A stretch of 64,000 nucleotides of DNA. Origin: Cohnella zeiphila (lineage in GTDB: Bacteria; Bacillota; Bacilli; Paenibacillales; Paenibacillaceae). This document shows, piece after piece, positions 25,794 to 34,692 of this stretch; position 1 is the first letter of the stretch, and each line of letters begins with the position of its first letter. Location: positions 310,001 through 374,000 of the forward strand of contig NZ_JACJVO010000032.1 in assembly GCF_014212055.1 (NCBI RefSeq), in the 5' to 3' direction. The notes below the pieces were generated by a model, which saw only the letters and a list, made by a program, of their open reading frames with translations, searched no databases and was not told the origin of the DNA. A program made the translations under genes and the position numbers.

Positions 25794-25852
25794 CAACGGC
25801 CAAGCGGAGCTGCCCTGAATCTTTTTTTCGGGCTGCCCACGCTTGGCCGTTG
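25794..25852. terminator. Bidirectional terminator between queF and the GNAT-PP2C gene
   Basis: CAACGGCCAAGCG (25794-25806) pairs perfectly with CGCTTGGCCGTTG (25840-25852); an inner GGAGC/GGGCT-like part extends it. It sits between convergent genes. Confidence 0.75.
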
Positions 25853-25864
25853 TTCGTTCCGCGC

Positions 25865-27250
25865 TCAGGAAGACGCAAGCTCCACGATGACCGCAGACTT
25901 GTCATCCGATTTCTTATGCCGGGGATAGGCGGTGCACGACGGATCCCGGTCTTCCCGTTCGGTCAGGTCGGCGATGTAGCCTTCGATCCCCTTCTCGTCG
26001 AGCGCGTCCGCAAGCTTCTCCCACTTGAGCGGATCGGGATCGTACTCGATCAAATGAAAGAGGCCGTCGGTGAACGCGTACAATTTGCGCAGGTTCGCCT
26101 TGGACAGGCGGCCGGATTCCATCGTATGCTCGAGCGCCGGGTCGCCGTTCATGACCGAGTAGCCGTCCGGCGCGTTCGCTTGGTTCCGGTTATCCCGGAA
26201 GACCGGCACCAGACGCAGCGCGATTTCCTCGTCCGACAGCGAGCCGTCCTCCCGGAGCTGCCGCTTGGCTTTCAGCGACTTCCCGTCGAACTCGGCCACC
26301 TGATTGCGGCTAAGCAGCCTCACGCTGCCGTCCCGGTAGCGGGCGAGCAGCATGCAGTCGCCGCTCTGAACGTATTCGACGTGGCGCTCGCAGATGCGCA
26401 CGACGGCGAATACGGCTCCCCATCTGTGCCACGCGCAGCCGGTGTCGATGCCGGCTACCCGCATCCGCTCCAGCAGCTGCTCGTTGGCTCGCAGCACCGC
26501 CGCCCGCAAGTCGTTCACCGGCGCGTCGGGCTGCAGTTCGCCGGCCAGCACCGCGGCCGCGATCGCGCCGCCCGTAAGCCCATTCTCGTCGCGGTAGGGA
26601 ACCATCGCGGACACGCCGTCGGCGACGCCGTAGACAAGGTCCCGCGGATTGCGGATCAGGGCGTCTTCGTTCAGCCCTCCGGGGACGCCGGGCCGAGAGT
26701 AGGCTTGCACGCGGACGCCGAACGGAAGACGAAGCCGGCGGTACACTTCCTTCCAGCGCGTTCGGATCCGTTCCTCTTCAAGATCGGGCAGAAAGCCCAA
26801 GCCCAGATACGTCTTGACCGCGGCCAGCCGGAAGTCGTCGGTCTCCAGCAGCGCCTGCCGCATGCCGTCGGCCGCCATCCGGCGCAGGGCGGCCAGGCTC
26901 ACCCAATAGCCTAACCGTCGGCCGGCGAAGCGGGGATCGACGCCGACCATGTGCAGATAGCCGCAGTCCTCTCCCCATTTCGCCTCGTGCCAAGCGCAGG
27001 CGGTGGCGACCGGCGTTCCGTCGATGCACAGGAAGAGCACCCTTTCCGGGCGGAAATACGGATGGGAGGCGATCTCCTCGCGGAAGCTTCTTTTCCAGCC
27101 GAACGCCTTCTCGACGATCGATTCCCAAGCGGTCTCGTCCCCCGGCGCGAAATGGCGGCACACGATCCCGTCCGGCAGCTCGACGGGCGGAAGATCGGAC
27201 AGGGAAGCCCTTCTCATGATCAGCTGCGGCAGCTGTCTTTCTTCGGTCAT
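25865..27250 (-). CDS. GNAT acetyltransferase fused to a PP2C-type protein phosphatase
   Basis: A 461-residue fusion. Residues 20-170 form a GNAT domain (MVGVDPRFAGRRLG, 101-114, is the acetyl-CoA loop). Residues 180-460 form a PP2C/SpoIIE-like phosphatase with the metal residues in place: NED at 194-196, VADG at 209-212, SGDC at 296-299, FTDG at 393-396 and SDDKS at 448-452. Both halves look intact. AAAGGAGATCC precedes the ATG at 27250, chosen over 27355. It is monocistronic and divergent from an ABC transporter. Substrates of either half are unknown. Confidence 0.82.
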   Translation of the reverse strand: MTEERQLPQLIMRRASLSDLPPVELPDGIVCRHFAPGDETAWESIVEKAFGWKRSFREEIASHPYFRPERVLFLCIDGTPVATACAWHEAKWGEDCGYLHMVGVDPRFAGRRLGYWVSLAALRRMAADGMRQALLETDDFRLAAVKTYLGLGFLPDLEEERIRTRWKEVYRRLRLPFGVRVQAYSRPGVPGGLNEDALIRNPRDLVYGVADGVSAMVPYRDENGLTGGAIAAAVLAGELQPDAPVNDLRAAVLRANEQLLERMRVAGIDTGCAWHRWGAVFAVVRICERHVEYVQSGDCMLLARYRDGSVRLLSRNQVAEFDGKSLKAKRQLREDGSLSDEEIALRLVPVFRDNRNQANAPDGYSVMNGDPALEHTMESGRLSKANLRKLYAFTDGLFHLIEYDPDPLKWEKLADALDEKGIEGYIADLTEREDRDPSCTAYPRHKKSDDKSAVIVELASS

Positions 27251-27683
27251 GGGGCGGATCTCCTTTCTCTGCGGCGAAAATCGGGAATGCGGACCGGCTG
27301 TCCGTTCCGGGAACAAGATTCCATCGACAGCCATGTGCCGGATCTTCGAGTTCAATGTAAGTATGATGCAGGTGTCCCGTCAGGTCAACGATGCGGCCTT
27401 GATGGACGCGCTCTCCGGATAGATAACCCTCCGAATGTTTTCGCAGACGCTTCCACGAAGGACGTTCCGCCGAGAGCGACATAAGATAAAGCAGATACCC
27501 ATAGGCGGTTCCCCGGATCGGGACGCCTTGGGCAAGGGATCACGCCGGAGCGTTCCGGGGTCATGGCAGCAGGCCGGGCAGCGGCCGGTGCCGGGCGGGA
27601 CGCCCGCAGGCAGGCGCGAGCTCGCGGACGCCGTCCGAGAAGCTCGATATCGCCATTCTTCATCCCGGAAAGGAAGAATCGAG
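27251..27683. other. Intergenic region between divergent genes
   Basis: Holds the upstream regions of the GNAT-PP2C gene and the ABC operon. GC-rich hairpins occur (for example GGGCG/CGCCC at 27594-27606), but I see no thiamine, SAM or guanidine riboswitch consensus and no convincing gene. Confidence 0.5.
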
Positions 27684-28751
27684 ATGAACCGAAAGACCAG
27701 GGTGACAGGGCTGCTGCTGGCCCTGACGCTGCTGCTCGTCGCCGCGGGCTGCGGCGGAGGAGGGGGGAACGAACCTGCCGCATCGTCCTCCTCCCCTTCG
27801 TCCGAGCCGACCGCTTCCACGGCGGAGCAGACGTTGACGAAGATCAAGTTTTCCGAAGTCATTCGCTCGATCTTTTACGCGCCGCACTATGTGGCCATGT
27901 CCCAGGGCTTCTTCCGGAAGCACGGGCTGGACGTCGACATGACGACGGCGCAAGGGTCGGATAAGGGGGCGGCCGCGCTGATCGCCGGAACGGCGGACAT
28001 CTCGCTCGTCGGACCGGAGACCGCGATCTACATTCACAACCAGAGCGGCGACAAGAAGCTGAAAGTGTTCTACCAGATGACCATGAGAGACGGCTCGTTC
28101 CTGTTGTCCCGCGAGAAGCGGGACTCGTTCCAATGGTCGGATCTCGCGGGCAAAAAGATCATCGGCTGGAGGCCGGGCAGCTCGCCTCAGATGGTGCTGA
28201 ATTCGACGCTGAACAAGGAGAAGGCGCAGGGGGCCGAAGTGGTGACGAACATCGCGTCCACCGCGATGGCCGGCGCGTTCACGAGCGGGCAGGGCGACTA
28301 CATCCAGTTGTTCGAGCCGGTCGCCTCGACGCTGATCCGGCAAGGCAAAGCTTATTACGTCGCTTCGCTGGGAGACGCGTTCGGCGCTTATCCCGAAACG
28401 TCGTACGTGGCGACCGAGGATTATATCGCGAAGCATCCCGACGTGATCAAGGAATTCACGGCGGCTGTCGCGGAAGCGACGCAGTGGCTCGGCACCGCGT
28501 CCGACGAAGAGATCGCCAAGGCGCTTCGGCCGTTTTTCGACGGGACGCCGGACGACATCCTCGTGCAATCCATTCATCGTTATAAGGACCAGGATACGTG
28601 GCCGCTGAAGCCGGAGCTGACCGCCGAATCGTTCGAGACGCTGCAGAGCGTGCTGATCGAGAACGGAGTGCTGAAGCAGGAGGAGAAGTTGGCCGATCCG
28701 TCGGCCATCGCGGACATGAGCTTCGTAAACGCATTGAATCCAGCGGGGTGA
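27684..28751 (+). CDS. ABC transporter substrate-binding lipoprotein, NMT1/SsuA type
   Basis: A 355-residue lipoprotein with lipobox VAAGC (near residue 23) and a Gly/Ser linker. The NMT1-like fold starts at KIKFSEVIRSIFYAPHYVAM, with SQGFFRKHGLDVDM and ALIAGTADISLVGPE, as in binders of sulfonates, nitrate, thiamine precursors or similar small ligands. AAAGGAAG precedes the ATG. First gene of a complete binding protein, ATPase, permease set. Confidence 0.87.
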   Translation: MNRKTRVTGLLLALTLLLVAAGCGGGGGNEPAASSSSPSSEPTASTAEQTLTKIKFSEVIRSIFYAPHYVAMSQGFFRKHGLDVDMTTAQGSDKGAAALIAGTADISLVGPETAIYIHNQSGDKKLKVFYQMTMRDGSFLLSREKRDSFQWSDLAGKKIIGWRPGSSPQMVLNSTLNKEKAQGAEVVTNIASTAMAGAFTSGQGDYIQLFEPVASTLIRQGKAYYVASLGDAFGAYPETSYVATEDYIAKHPDVIKEFTAAVAEATQWLGTASDEEIAKALRPFFDGTPDDILVQSIHRYKDQDTWPLKPELTAESFETLQSVLIENGVLKQEEKLADPSAIADMSFVNALNPAG

Positions 28752-28756
28752 TGGAG

Positions 28757-29548
28757 ATGGGTACGCCGCAGATCGAACTGATCGATGCGAGTCTGAGCTA
28801 TTTCACGCCGAAGCAGGAGACGGAAGCGATCCGGGACGTTCGCCTTACGGTGCGGGCGGGAGAGTTCGTCGGCATCGTCGGACCGAGCGGCTGCGGTAAA
28901 AGTACGCTGCTCTCGCTGATCTCGGGCATGCTGAAGCCGACCCAAGGGAAGGTGCTGATCGACGGGCGGGAGGTGCTCGGCACTTCCCCCCAGGTCGGGT
29001 ATATGCTGCAGCACGACCATCTGTTCGAATGGCGAGACGTGCTCAGCAACGTAACGGTGGGGGCGGAGATTCGCCGGATGGACCGGAACCGGGCGAGGCG
29101 GTCGGCCATGGAGCTGCTGGAACGGTACGGGCTGGGAGGCTTCGCCGCCCACAGCCCGTCTCAACTGTCCGGCGGCATGCGGCAGCGGGTGGCGCTCATC
29201 CGGACGCTGGTCGCCGAGCCGGACATTCTGCTGCTAGACGAGCCGTTCTCGGCGCTCGACTTCCAGACGCGCCTGACGCTGGCGGACGAAGTGCACCGGA
29301 TCATCCGGGAGCAGGGCAAAACCGCCGTCCTGGTGACGCACGACATCCAGGAAGCGATCGCCATGGCCGACCGGGTCATGGTCATGTCGCGGCGGCCCAG
29401 CACGATCTCAAAAGTGTATGAGATTCGGCTGGGCGACGAAGCCGGGGAAGACCCGACGCCATGGCGCAAGCGGGAATCGCCTCGCTTCCAGGCCTATTTC
29501 AACGACATCTGGAGGGAGCTGGAAGCCCATGTGGCCAAGACCGGATAG
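28757..29548 (+). CDS. ABC transporter ATPase, SsuB/TauB type
   Basis: A 263-residue ATPase with Walker A GPSGCGKST, signature LSGGMRQR, Walker B ILLLDEPFSALD and switch VTHDIQEA. The ATG at 28757 sits six bases after GGGGTG; the ATG at 28751 overlaps the previous stop and is the alternative. It powers the adjacent permease. Confidence 0.92.
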   Translation: MGTPQIELIDASLSYFTPKQETEAIRDVRLTVRAGEFVGIVGPSGCGKSTLLSLISGMLKPTQGKVLIDGREVLGTSPQVGYMLQHDHLFEWRDVLSNVTVGAEIRRMDRNRARRSAMELLERYGLGGFAAHSPSQLSGGMRQRVALIRTLVAEPDILLLDEPFSALDFQTRLTLADEVHRIIREQGKTAVLVTHDIQEAIAMADRVMVMSRRPSTISKVYEIRLGDEAGEDPTPWRKRESPRFQAYFNDIWRELEAHVAKTG

Positions 29549-30476
29549 GGGCAGGTCGGCGAAAAGGCGGAATTCGCTGACGGGACAGAGCTCGTCCCAG
29601 CCGCTCTGGGAAGCCGTTCCGCGAACGACGGCCCGGATCGCCGAAGCGTCTGCGCCCGGGACGGAAGGGTCGCCTTTGCCTTCTCCGCTTTATCGCCGGT
29701 ATCTGAAAAGAAAGAGGCGGGCGCGCCTGCTGGTGACGGCTTCGCAGCTGGCTCTGCTGGCGCTGCTGCTTGCGTTGTGGGAGATGGTGGCCCGGCTCGG
29801 ATGGGTCGACTCGATGCTGACGAGCAGCCCGTCGAAGCTGGCCGGCTCGTTCCGCACGCTGGCGGCCGAGGGGACGCTGTGGAAGCATACTTGGACGACG
29901 GGGCTGGAGACGATCGCGGGAATCGCGGTATCGATGATCGCGGGCATGGCGATCGCCGTCCTGTTCTGGTGGTGGACTTATTCGGCCAAAGTGCTGGAGC
30001 CGTACATCGTCGTGCTCAACGCGCTGCCGAAAGTCGCGCTGGGGCCGATCTTCTACATCTGGCTCGGGGACCGCTATTCGGTGTACGGCATGGCGGTCGC
30101 CATCTCGCTCATCGTCACGATCATGATGATCGAGAGCGGGTTCAAGGAGCTGGCGAAGACGAAGCTGAAGCTGATGGAATCGTTCGGGGCCACGAAGCTG
30201 CAGATGCTGCGGATGGTCATGCTGCCCGCGAGCGTGCCGACGCTGATCGCCGCTCTCAAAGTCAACGTAGGCTTGACGCTCGTCGGGGTCATCATGGGGG
30301 AATTCCTGTCTTCCAAAGCGGGGCTCGGCTACCTCATCATCTACGGGGGCCAGGTGTTCCAGATGGACCTCGTCATGGTCAGCGTGTGCATGCTCGCTCT
30401 CATGTCGGTCGTTCTGTACGGATTGGTCAATCTGCTGGCCAAACTGCTGACGCGCAAGTATCCCGTCGACCGTTGA
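29529..30476 (+). CDS. ABC transporter permease, SsuC/TauC type
   Basis: A 315-residue permease with a long basic cytoplasmic N-terminus (about 60 residues) and six membrane segments. The SsuC-like motif LNALPKVALGPIFYIWLGD is followed by a coupling loop, MESFGATKLQMLRMVMLP. It overlaps the ATPase gene by 20 bases. The N-terminal extension is longer than usual; a later internal start cannot be excluded. Confidence 0.87.
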   Translation: MWPRPDRGRSAKRRNSLTGQSSSQPLWEAVPRTTARIAEASAPGTEGSPLPSPLYRRYLKRKRRARLLVTASQLALLALLLALWEMVARLGWVDSMLTSSPSKLAGSFRTLAAEGTLWKHTWTTGLETIAGIAVSMIAGMAIAVLFWWWTYSAKVLEPYIVVLNALPKVALGPIFYIWLGDRYSVYGMAVAISLIVTIMMIESGFKELAKTKLKLMESFGATKLQMLRMVMLPASVPTLIAALKVNVGLTLVGVIMGEFLSSKAGLGYLIIYGGQVFQMDLVMVSVCMLALMSVVLYGLVNLLAKLLTRKYPVDR

Positions 30477-30486
30477 CAAGTTGGGC

Positions 30487-30518
30487 AAGGAGTTCGTCCG
30501 ATTGCAGACGAACTCCTT
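30487..30518 (+). terminator. Hairpin after the ABC permease gene
   Basis: AAGGAGTTCGTC (30487-30498) pairs perfectly with GACGAACTCCTT (30507-30518) over an eight-base loop. No T-run follows. The sequence resembles the repeat array just downstream, so it may be a repeat copy used as terminator. Confidence 0.55.
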
Positions 30519-30562
30519 CGGCGGGAAGATTGCACTTCATACAAAGCATCGTAAGGCCGGGC

Positions 30563-30795
30563 AAGTTTGATTTCAGACTAATCCCACAGCAAGATGCACC
30601 GAAGGACCGGAAATCGTCTGATTTCAGATCAAATCCTGCATGCAGAACGTTTAAATGCCTAAGATAGTCTCATTTCAAAGCAAATCCTACATACGGAACG
30701 TTAAAAAGCCGAAGTTCGTCCGATATCCAATGAACTCCCATTTAACGAGCCGGCAGCGGATGGAATTGGTCTGATAGCAAACTAACTCGTTTCAG
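30563..30795. repeat. Degenerate tandem array, about 50-bp period (family B)
   Basis: Five related cores begin near 30563 (AAGTTTGATTTCAGACTAAT), 30611 (AAATCGTCTGATTTCAGATC), 30662 (AGATAGTCTCATTTCAAAGC), 30712 (AAGTTCGTCCGATATCCAAT) and 30763 (GAATTGGTCTGATAGCAAAC). Spacing is 48-51 bases. The region 30477-30908 holds no gene. Confidence 0.65.
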
Positions 30796-30908
30796 GGACA
30801 AGCAGTCGGGAAAAAAAGCAGGAGAGGTCCGAATTTTATGTGGAAATAAAATTCCAAAAGTGATATCATATAAATATCAAAAAGACATTACACAGATGAG
30901 GTGGCAGT

Positions 30909-31784
30909 ATGACAACGACCAAAGCATGGCACGTCAACGGATTTCTCGCGCTGCTGATCGCGCTCGCATCCTTCGCCGGTGGGATCGCGCTGCTGATCGT
31001 CGGCGGCAACCGGCCGGAGCCGAACGGGTGGCTGATTGTGGCGGGCATTGCGCTGCTCCTGCTGTTCATCGTCCTCCTGACCTCGCTGACGATCGTGCAG
31101 CCGAATCAGGCGAAGATCATCACCTTTTTCGGGCGGTACAAGGGGACGGTTACCGACAGCGGGCTGTGGCTCGTCGTGCCGTTCACCGGCAAGACGAAGG
31201 TATCGCTCAAAGTCCGCAACTTCAACAGCCAGACGCTGAAGGTGAACGACGCGGAAGGCAACCCGATCGAGATCGGCTGCGTCGTCGTGTTCAAAGTGAC
31301 GGATTCTGCCAAGGCGGTGTTCGACGTCGACAATTACAGCAAGTTCGTCGAAGTGCAGAGCGAGACCGCCATCCGGCACATCGCCGCTCACTATGCATAC
31401 GACACGTTCTCGGACGATGAGGTAAAGCCGTCGCTTCGAGGCAACGCCGACGAAGTGTCGATGGAACTGACCCGCGAGCTGCAGACGCGGCTCTCGATCG
31501 CCGGCGTCGAGGTGCTGGAGACCCGGCTTACGCATCTGGCGTACGCGCCGGAGATTGCCAGCGCGATGCTGCAGCGGCAGCAGGCGATCGCGATTATCGC
31601 GGCCAGGCAGAAGATCGTGGAGGGCGCGGTGACGATGGTGGAATCGGCGCTCAAGCAGTTGATGGACAACGGAATCGAGCTGGACGAAGAGCGCCGCGCG
31701 GCCATGATCAACAATCTGATGGTAACGATCGTATCCGACCGGGCGGCGACGCCGGTTATCAATACGGGTACGGTTTACGGGTAA
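30909..31784 (+). CDS. SPFH/Band 7 domain membrane protein
   Basis: A 291-residue protein with two N-terminal membrane segments (about 11-33 and 40-62), then an SPFH domain (IVQPNQAKIITFFGRYKGTV to about residue 240) and a helical Ala/Glu-rich tail. SPFH proteins assemble on membranes as flotillin-like scaffolds. GATGAGGTGGCAGT precedes the ATG. It shares a transcript with the RHH gene eight bases downstream. Confidence 0.87.
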   Translation: MTTTKAWHVNGFLALLIALASFAGGIALLIVGGNRPEPNGWLIVAGIALLLLFIVLLTSLTIVQPNQAKIITFFGRYKGTVTDSGLWLVVPFTGKTKVSLKVRNFNSQTLKVNDAEGNPIEIGCVVVFKVTDSAKAVFDVDNYSKFVEVQSETAIRHIAAHYAYDTFSDDEVKPSLRGNADEVSMELTRELQTRLSIAGVEVLETRLTHLAYAPEIASAMLQRQQAIAIIAARQKIVEGAVTMVESALKQLMDNGIELDEERRAAMINNLMVTIVSDRAATPVINTGTVYG

Positions 31785-31791
31785 TGCCGCT

Positions 31792-31995
31792 ATGGCCAGG
31801 GAAAAGAAGGCGTTCCCGCTCCGGCTGGACGCAGAATTGCACCGCGCGGTGGAGAAGTGGGCGGAGGACGAATTCCGCAGCGTGAACGGACATATCGAAT
31901 ATTTGCTGCGGGAAGCGCTGCGCCGGTCGGGAAGGCTTCCGTCATCGGCGGCGAGCAAGCCGCCGTCTTCCCCTCCGGACCCTTCCGAAGAATAA
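31792..31995 (+). CDS. Arc-like ribbon-helix-helix DNA-binding protein
   Basis: A 67-residue protein. KAFPLRLDAELHRAVEKWA forms the strand and first helix, and SVNGHIEYLLREALRR the second helix, of an Arc/MetJ fold; the last 18 residues are Pro/Ser-rich. No good ribosome site is visible, so it probably depends on translational coupling to the SPFH gene seven bases before it. Confidence 0.78.
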   Translation: MAREKKAFPLRLDAELHRAVEKWAEDEFRSVNGHIEYLLREALRRSGRLPSSAASKPPSSPPDPSEE

Positions 31996-31997
31996 CG

Positions 31998-32038
31998 AGA
32001 GCGCCGATGAACCCGCACGCCGCGGGAATCGGCGCTCT
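31998..32038 (+). terminator. Terminator after the SPFH-RHH pair
   Basis: AGAGCGCCGAT (31998-32008) pairs with ATCGGCGCTCT (32028-32038), then TCTTGG. Short T-run. Confidence 0.65.
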
Positions 32039-32061
32039 TCTTGGCATCGATTCGGCTGTTT

Positions 32062-32352
32062 TTACGTCCAGCGGGCGAGCACGGCCGCAAGCTTGCCGGT
32101 CAGCACCTGCAGCAGATCGTTCGGCGTTCCGATGTAAGGGGTAGGCTTCAGAACGCCTCGGTGATTCGCCACGCTCAGCCGGTAATCGTCTTGACGGACC
32201 CGGGTCAATTGCGCCCGGGGAACCTCTGTTTCGTTTTCTTGCGAGTAGATAACCAGATGTTTGCGGCCCGCGCGGACGAGCAGATGGGTATATTGCAGAT
32301 TGTGAAGGCTCTCCTGAAGGAGGGGCTGGGCCGATTGCGGCGGCAGACTCAT
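32062..32352 (-). CDS. Small conserved-looking protein, function unknown
   Basis: A 96-residue soluble protein. GGGAGGACG at good spacing before the ATG and a codon pattern like its neighbours support it. No membrane segment or motif recognised; the middle (YTHLLVRAGRKHLVIYSQ) looks like two beta strands. Confidence 0.65.
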   Translation of the reverse strand: MSLPPQSAQPLLQESLHNLQYTHLLVRAGRKHLVIYSQENETEVPRAQLTRVRQDDYRLSVANHRGVLKPTPYIGTPNDLLQVLTGKLAAVLARWT

Positions 32353-32537
32353 TCGAATCGTCCTCCCGGGGGCGGTAATGACCGGCTTCCAACGGCGGGT
32401 GACTGGAGAACGAAGGCAAGGATGGAAAGCGGCGCTTTAGACAATCTTTAGGTTCCGCACGAATTATACCAAACTTGAATGACGGGAGAAAGACCCTGAA
32501 TCGAACGAAATCGCGAGCCGCCGGAGGAGGGACACGC

Positions 32538-33419
32538 ATGATCGAGATCGGATTGGCCGGTTGGGGGGACCACGACAGCCTTTACGGAGAGGATGTCAAA
32601 GCGAAGGACAAGCTGCGGACGTACAGCCGCTTTTTTCCGATCGTGGAAGTGGACAGTTCGTTCTATGCGATCCAGCCGGAGGAGCGGATGGCCCGTTGGG
32701 CGGAGGAGACGCCTCCGGAATTCGGCTTCGTGGTCAAAGCCTACCAGGAGATGACAGGCCACCAGCGCGGCCAGCCCCGCTATTCCAACGAAGAGGAACT
32801 GTTCGGAGCGTTCCGGCAATCGCTGGAGCCGATGTCGCGCGCCGGGAAGCTAAGGGCGGCGCTGTTCCAGTACCCGCCCTGGTTCGATTGCACCAAGGAC
32901 AACGTCGCTGTGCTCAGGCGGGCCAAGGCGCGGATGGGAGACGTTCCGTGCGCGCTCGAGTTCCGGCATCAAAGCTGGTTCCTGCCGGAATACCGGGAGA
33001 GAACGCTTCGCTTCATGCGGGAGCAGGGCTGGATTCACAGCGTTTGCGACGAGCCGCAAGCCGGCGCCGGCTCGGTTCCGACGGTGCTCGAGGCGACGGA
33101 TCCGCAGCTGACGCTGGTCCGGATGCACGGCCGCAACGGAGCCGGATGGAACCAGGGAGGATCCCCGAATTGGCGGGAAGTCCGATACTTGTATCGGTAC
33201 TCCGAAGAGGAGCTGGGAGCGTGGCTGGAGAACTTGCGGAGGCTTCGGGAACAGTCGAAGACGGTGGCCGTCGTCTTCAACAACAATTCCGGCGGAGATG
33301 CGGCCGACAACGCGAGGCAGATGATGGCGCTGCTCGGACTGCTCACTCCGGAGGGGAAGGATCCGCTCGCCGAAGAGCCCCGGGAGCCCGAGGCGGAGCA
33401 GTTGAAGCTGTTCGATTAA
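32538..33419 (+). CDS. DUF72 (YecE-like) family protein
   Basis: A 293-residue TIM-barrel protein of the YecE family. Marks are IGLAGWGDHDSLY at the N-terminus, VEVDSSFYAIQ, FVVKAYQEMTGH, LFQYPPWFDC, LEFRHQSW and VRMHGRN. The ATG at 32538 follows GGAGGAGGGAC; the frame is open further up. Function of the family is not settled. Monocistronic. Confidence 0.87.
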   Translation: MIEIGLAGWGDHDSLYGEDVKAKDKLRTYSRFFPIVEVDSSFYAIQPEERMARWAEETPPEFGFVVKAYQEMTGHQRGQPRYSNEEELFGAFRQSLEPMSRAGKLRAALFQYPPWFDCTKDNVAVLRRAKARMGDVPCALEFRHQSWFLPEYRERTLRFMREQGWIHSVCDEPQAGAGSVPTVLEATDPQLTLVRMHGRNGAGWNQGGSPNWREVRYLYRYSEEELGAWLENLRRLREQSKTVAVVFNNNSGGDAADNARQMMALLGLLTPEGKDPLAEEPREPEAEQLKLFD

Positions 33420-33575
33420 TCTCATGAAGCGGATAAGAATCGACGACGAATTTAGGCCGTCATCGCGGCAAGCACCTGCCGCGAAGGAATTTCTGCCGCT
33501 CTGTGCGAATGAACGGGCCTTGTGCTTATATCTCCTCATACATTGGGGTGATAGCGACAAAAAGGGGATAAGGCC

Positions 33576-34505
33576 ATGGAGCGTCAAGTCATTCTCAATG
33601 CGGACGATTTCGGGTTGACACGCGGGGTTAACGCCGGGATCGTCCGGGCTTATCTGGCCGGAGGCGTGACGAGCGCTTCGCTGATGGTCAATATGCCTGG
33701 CTTCGGCGATGCGGTGCGTCTCGCCCGGGCGCTGCCGGGGCTCGGCGTCGGATTGCACTTCAACCTCACGTACGGACGGCCGCTTTCCGATCCTAAAAAA
33801 GTGCCATCGCTCGTGACGCCCGACGGTGCTTTCCTCGACGGGAAAATTCCGCGCGTGCGGGCCGCCGCCGACGTCGCCAGGGAACTGGAAGCGCAATGGA
33901 GCCGGTTTGCGAAAACCGACCTATCCCCTACCCATCTGGATTCCCATCAACTGCTGCACCAGACCGATCCCGTCATTTACATGGTCATGGCGGAGAAAGC
34001 GTGCCGGGAGAATGTCCCCCTGCGAAGGTCGCAAGTGGTCCATCCTCTTCCGAATTTGCCTCAGCCGAGAATGACCGATACGATCCTCCTGGATACTTAT
34101 GGGGATGATGAAGGCTTGCAGAGGCTCCGGCAGCATCTTCGGTCTCTTCCGGAAGGCATCGCCGAGATCATGTGTCATCCCGGGTGCGTGGACGATGCTT
34201 TGCGTGAAATATCCGCATGGACGGATATTCGGGAGCGCGAGCTTAAGGTGTTCGCCAGCCGCGAGGTTTCCCAAGCCCTGAGGGAGCTTGGCATCGTTCC
34301 GGTCAATTACCGGATGGTGCGCGACCGGCCGGCACCGGCCGACATACCCTTGCCGGTCCGTCCCGCCGCTAAAGCGCAGCCCGTGCACCGGCGCCGGTCC
34401 GCAAAGGGGCGATCCGCGGATGGACCGGGCGGCAAGCTTCCGCCCCAAAAACGAAGTCGATTATCCCGTAGGCACGGAGTTCAAAACCGAAGGTGGAATT
34501 CATAA
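33576..34505 (+). CDS. ChbG/YdjC-type carbohydrate deacetylase with a basic C-terminal extension
   Basis: A 309-residue protein. ILNADDFGLTRGVNAGI (6-22) carries the metal Asp residues, GVGLHFNLTYGRPL and THLDSHQLLH the metal histidines, and IMCHPG the later motif. The family removes acetyl groups from chito-oligosaccharides. The domain seems complete by about residue 248 (VPVNYRMV); the last 60 residues are Arg/Pro-rich and unlike the family, as if the original stop was lost. AAAGGGGATAAGG precedes the ATG. Confidence 0.82.
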   Translation: MERQVILNADDFGLTRGVNAGIVRAYLAGGVTSASLMVNMPGFGDAVRLARALPGLGVGLHFNLTYGRPLSDPKKVPSLVTPDGAFLDGKIPRVRAAADVARELEAQWSRFAKTDLSPTHLDSHQLLHQTDPVIYMVMAEKACRENVPLRRSQVVHPLPNLPQPRMTDTILLDTYGDDEGLQRLRQHLRSLPEGIAEIMCHPGCVDDALREISAWTDIRERELKVFASREVSQALRELGIVPVNYRMVRDRPAPADIPLPVRPAAKAQPVHRRRSAKGRSADGPGGKLPPQKRSRLSRRHGVQNRRWNS

Positions 34506-34692
34506 GGCGAGGCGCGATTTGCCCAGCGCGGAACGCTCGAGCCCCGTCTCTTCGATTGAAGCCGGGTTCGGGCTATATGGCTTGCGGAAGGAAATTTTGC
34601 CCGAGAGCTTGAATGCCGCTCGTCTCTTCGCAGCCGGAATTGTCGATACTGGTAGGATGAAGTCCGCATCGGAGGAAAGGAGCTAAACCGCC

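Noticed and set aside
26778..27482. Minus-strand ORF of 234 codons overlapping the GNAT-PP2C start
   Set aside because: Most of it lies inside the real gene in another frame; its upstream part has no ribosome site or recognisable domain.
27424..27640. Riboswitch upstream of the NMT1-type transporter (thiamine, SAM or guanidine classes)
   Set aside because: None of the conserved boxes could be found; the GGGCGGGACGCCCGC hairpin does not show the paired ACGR tetraloops of guanidine-II.
34288..34686. Plus-strand ORF of 132 codons before the malic enzyme gene
   Set aside because: Overlaps the ChbG gene, lacks a ribosome site and has random-looking composition.
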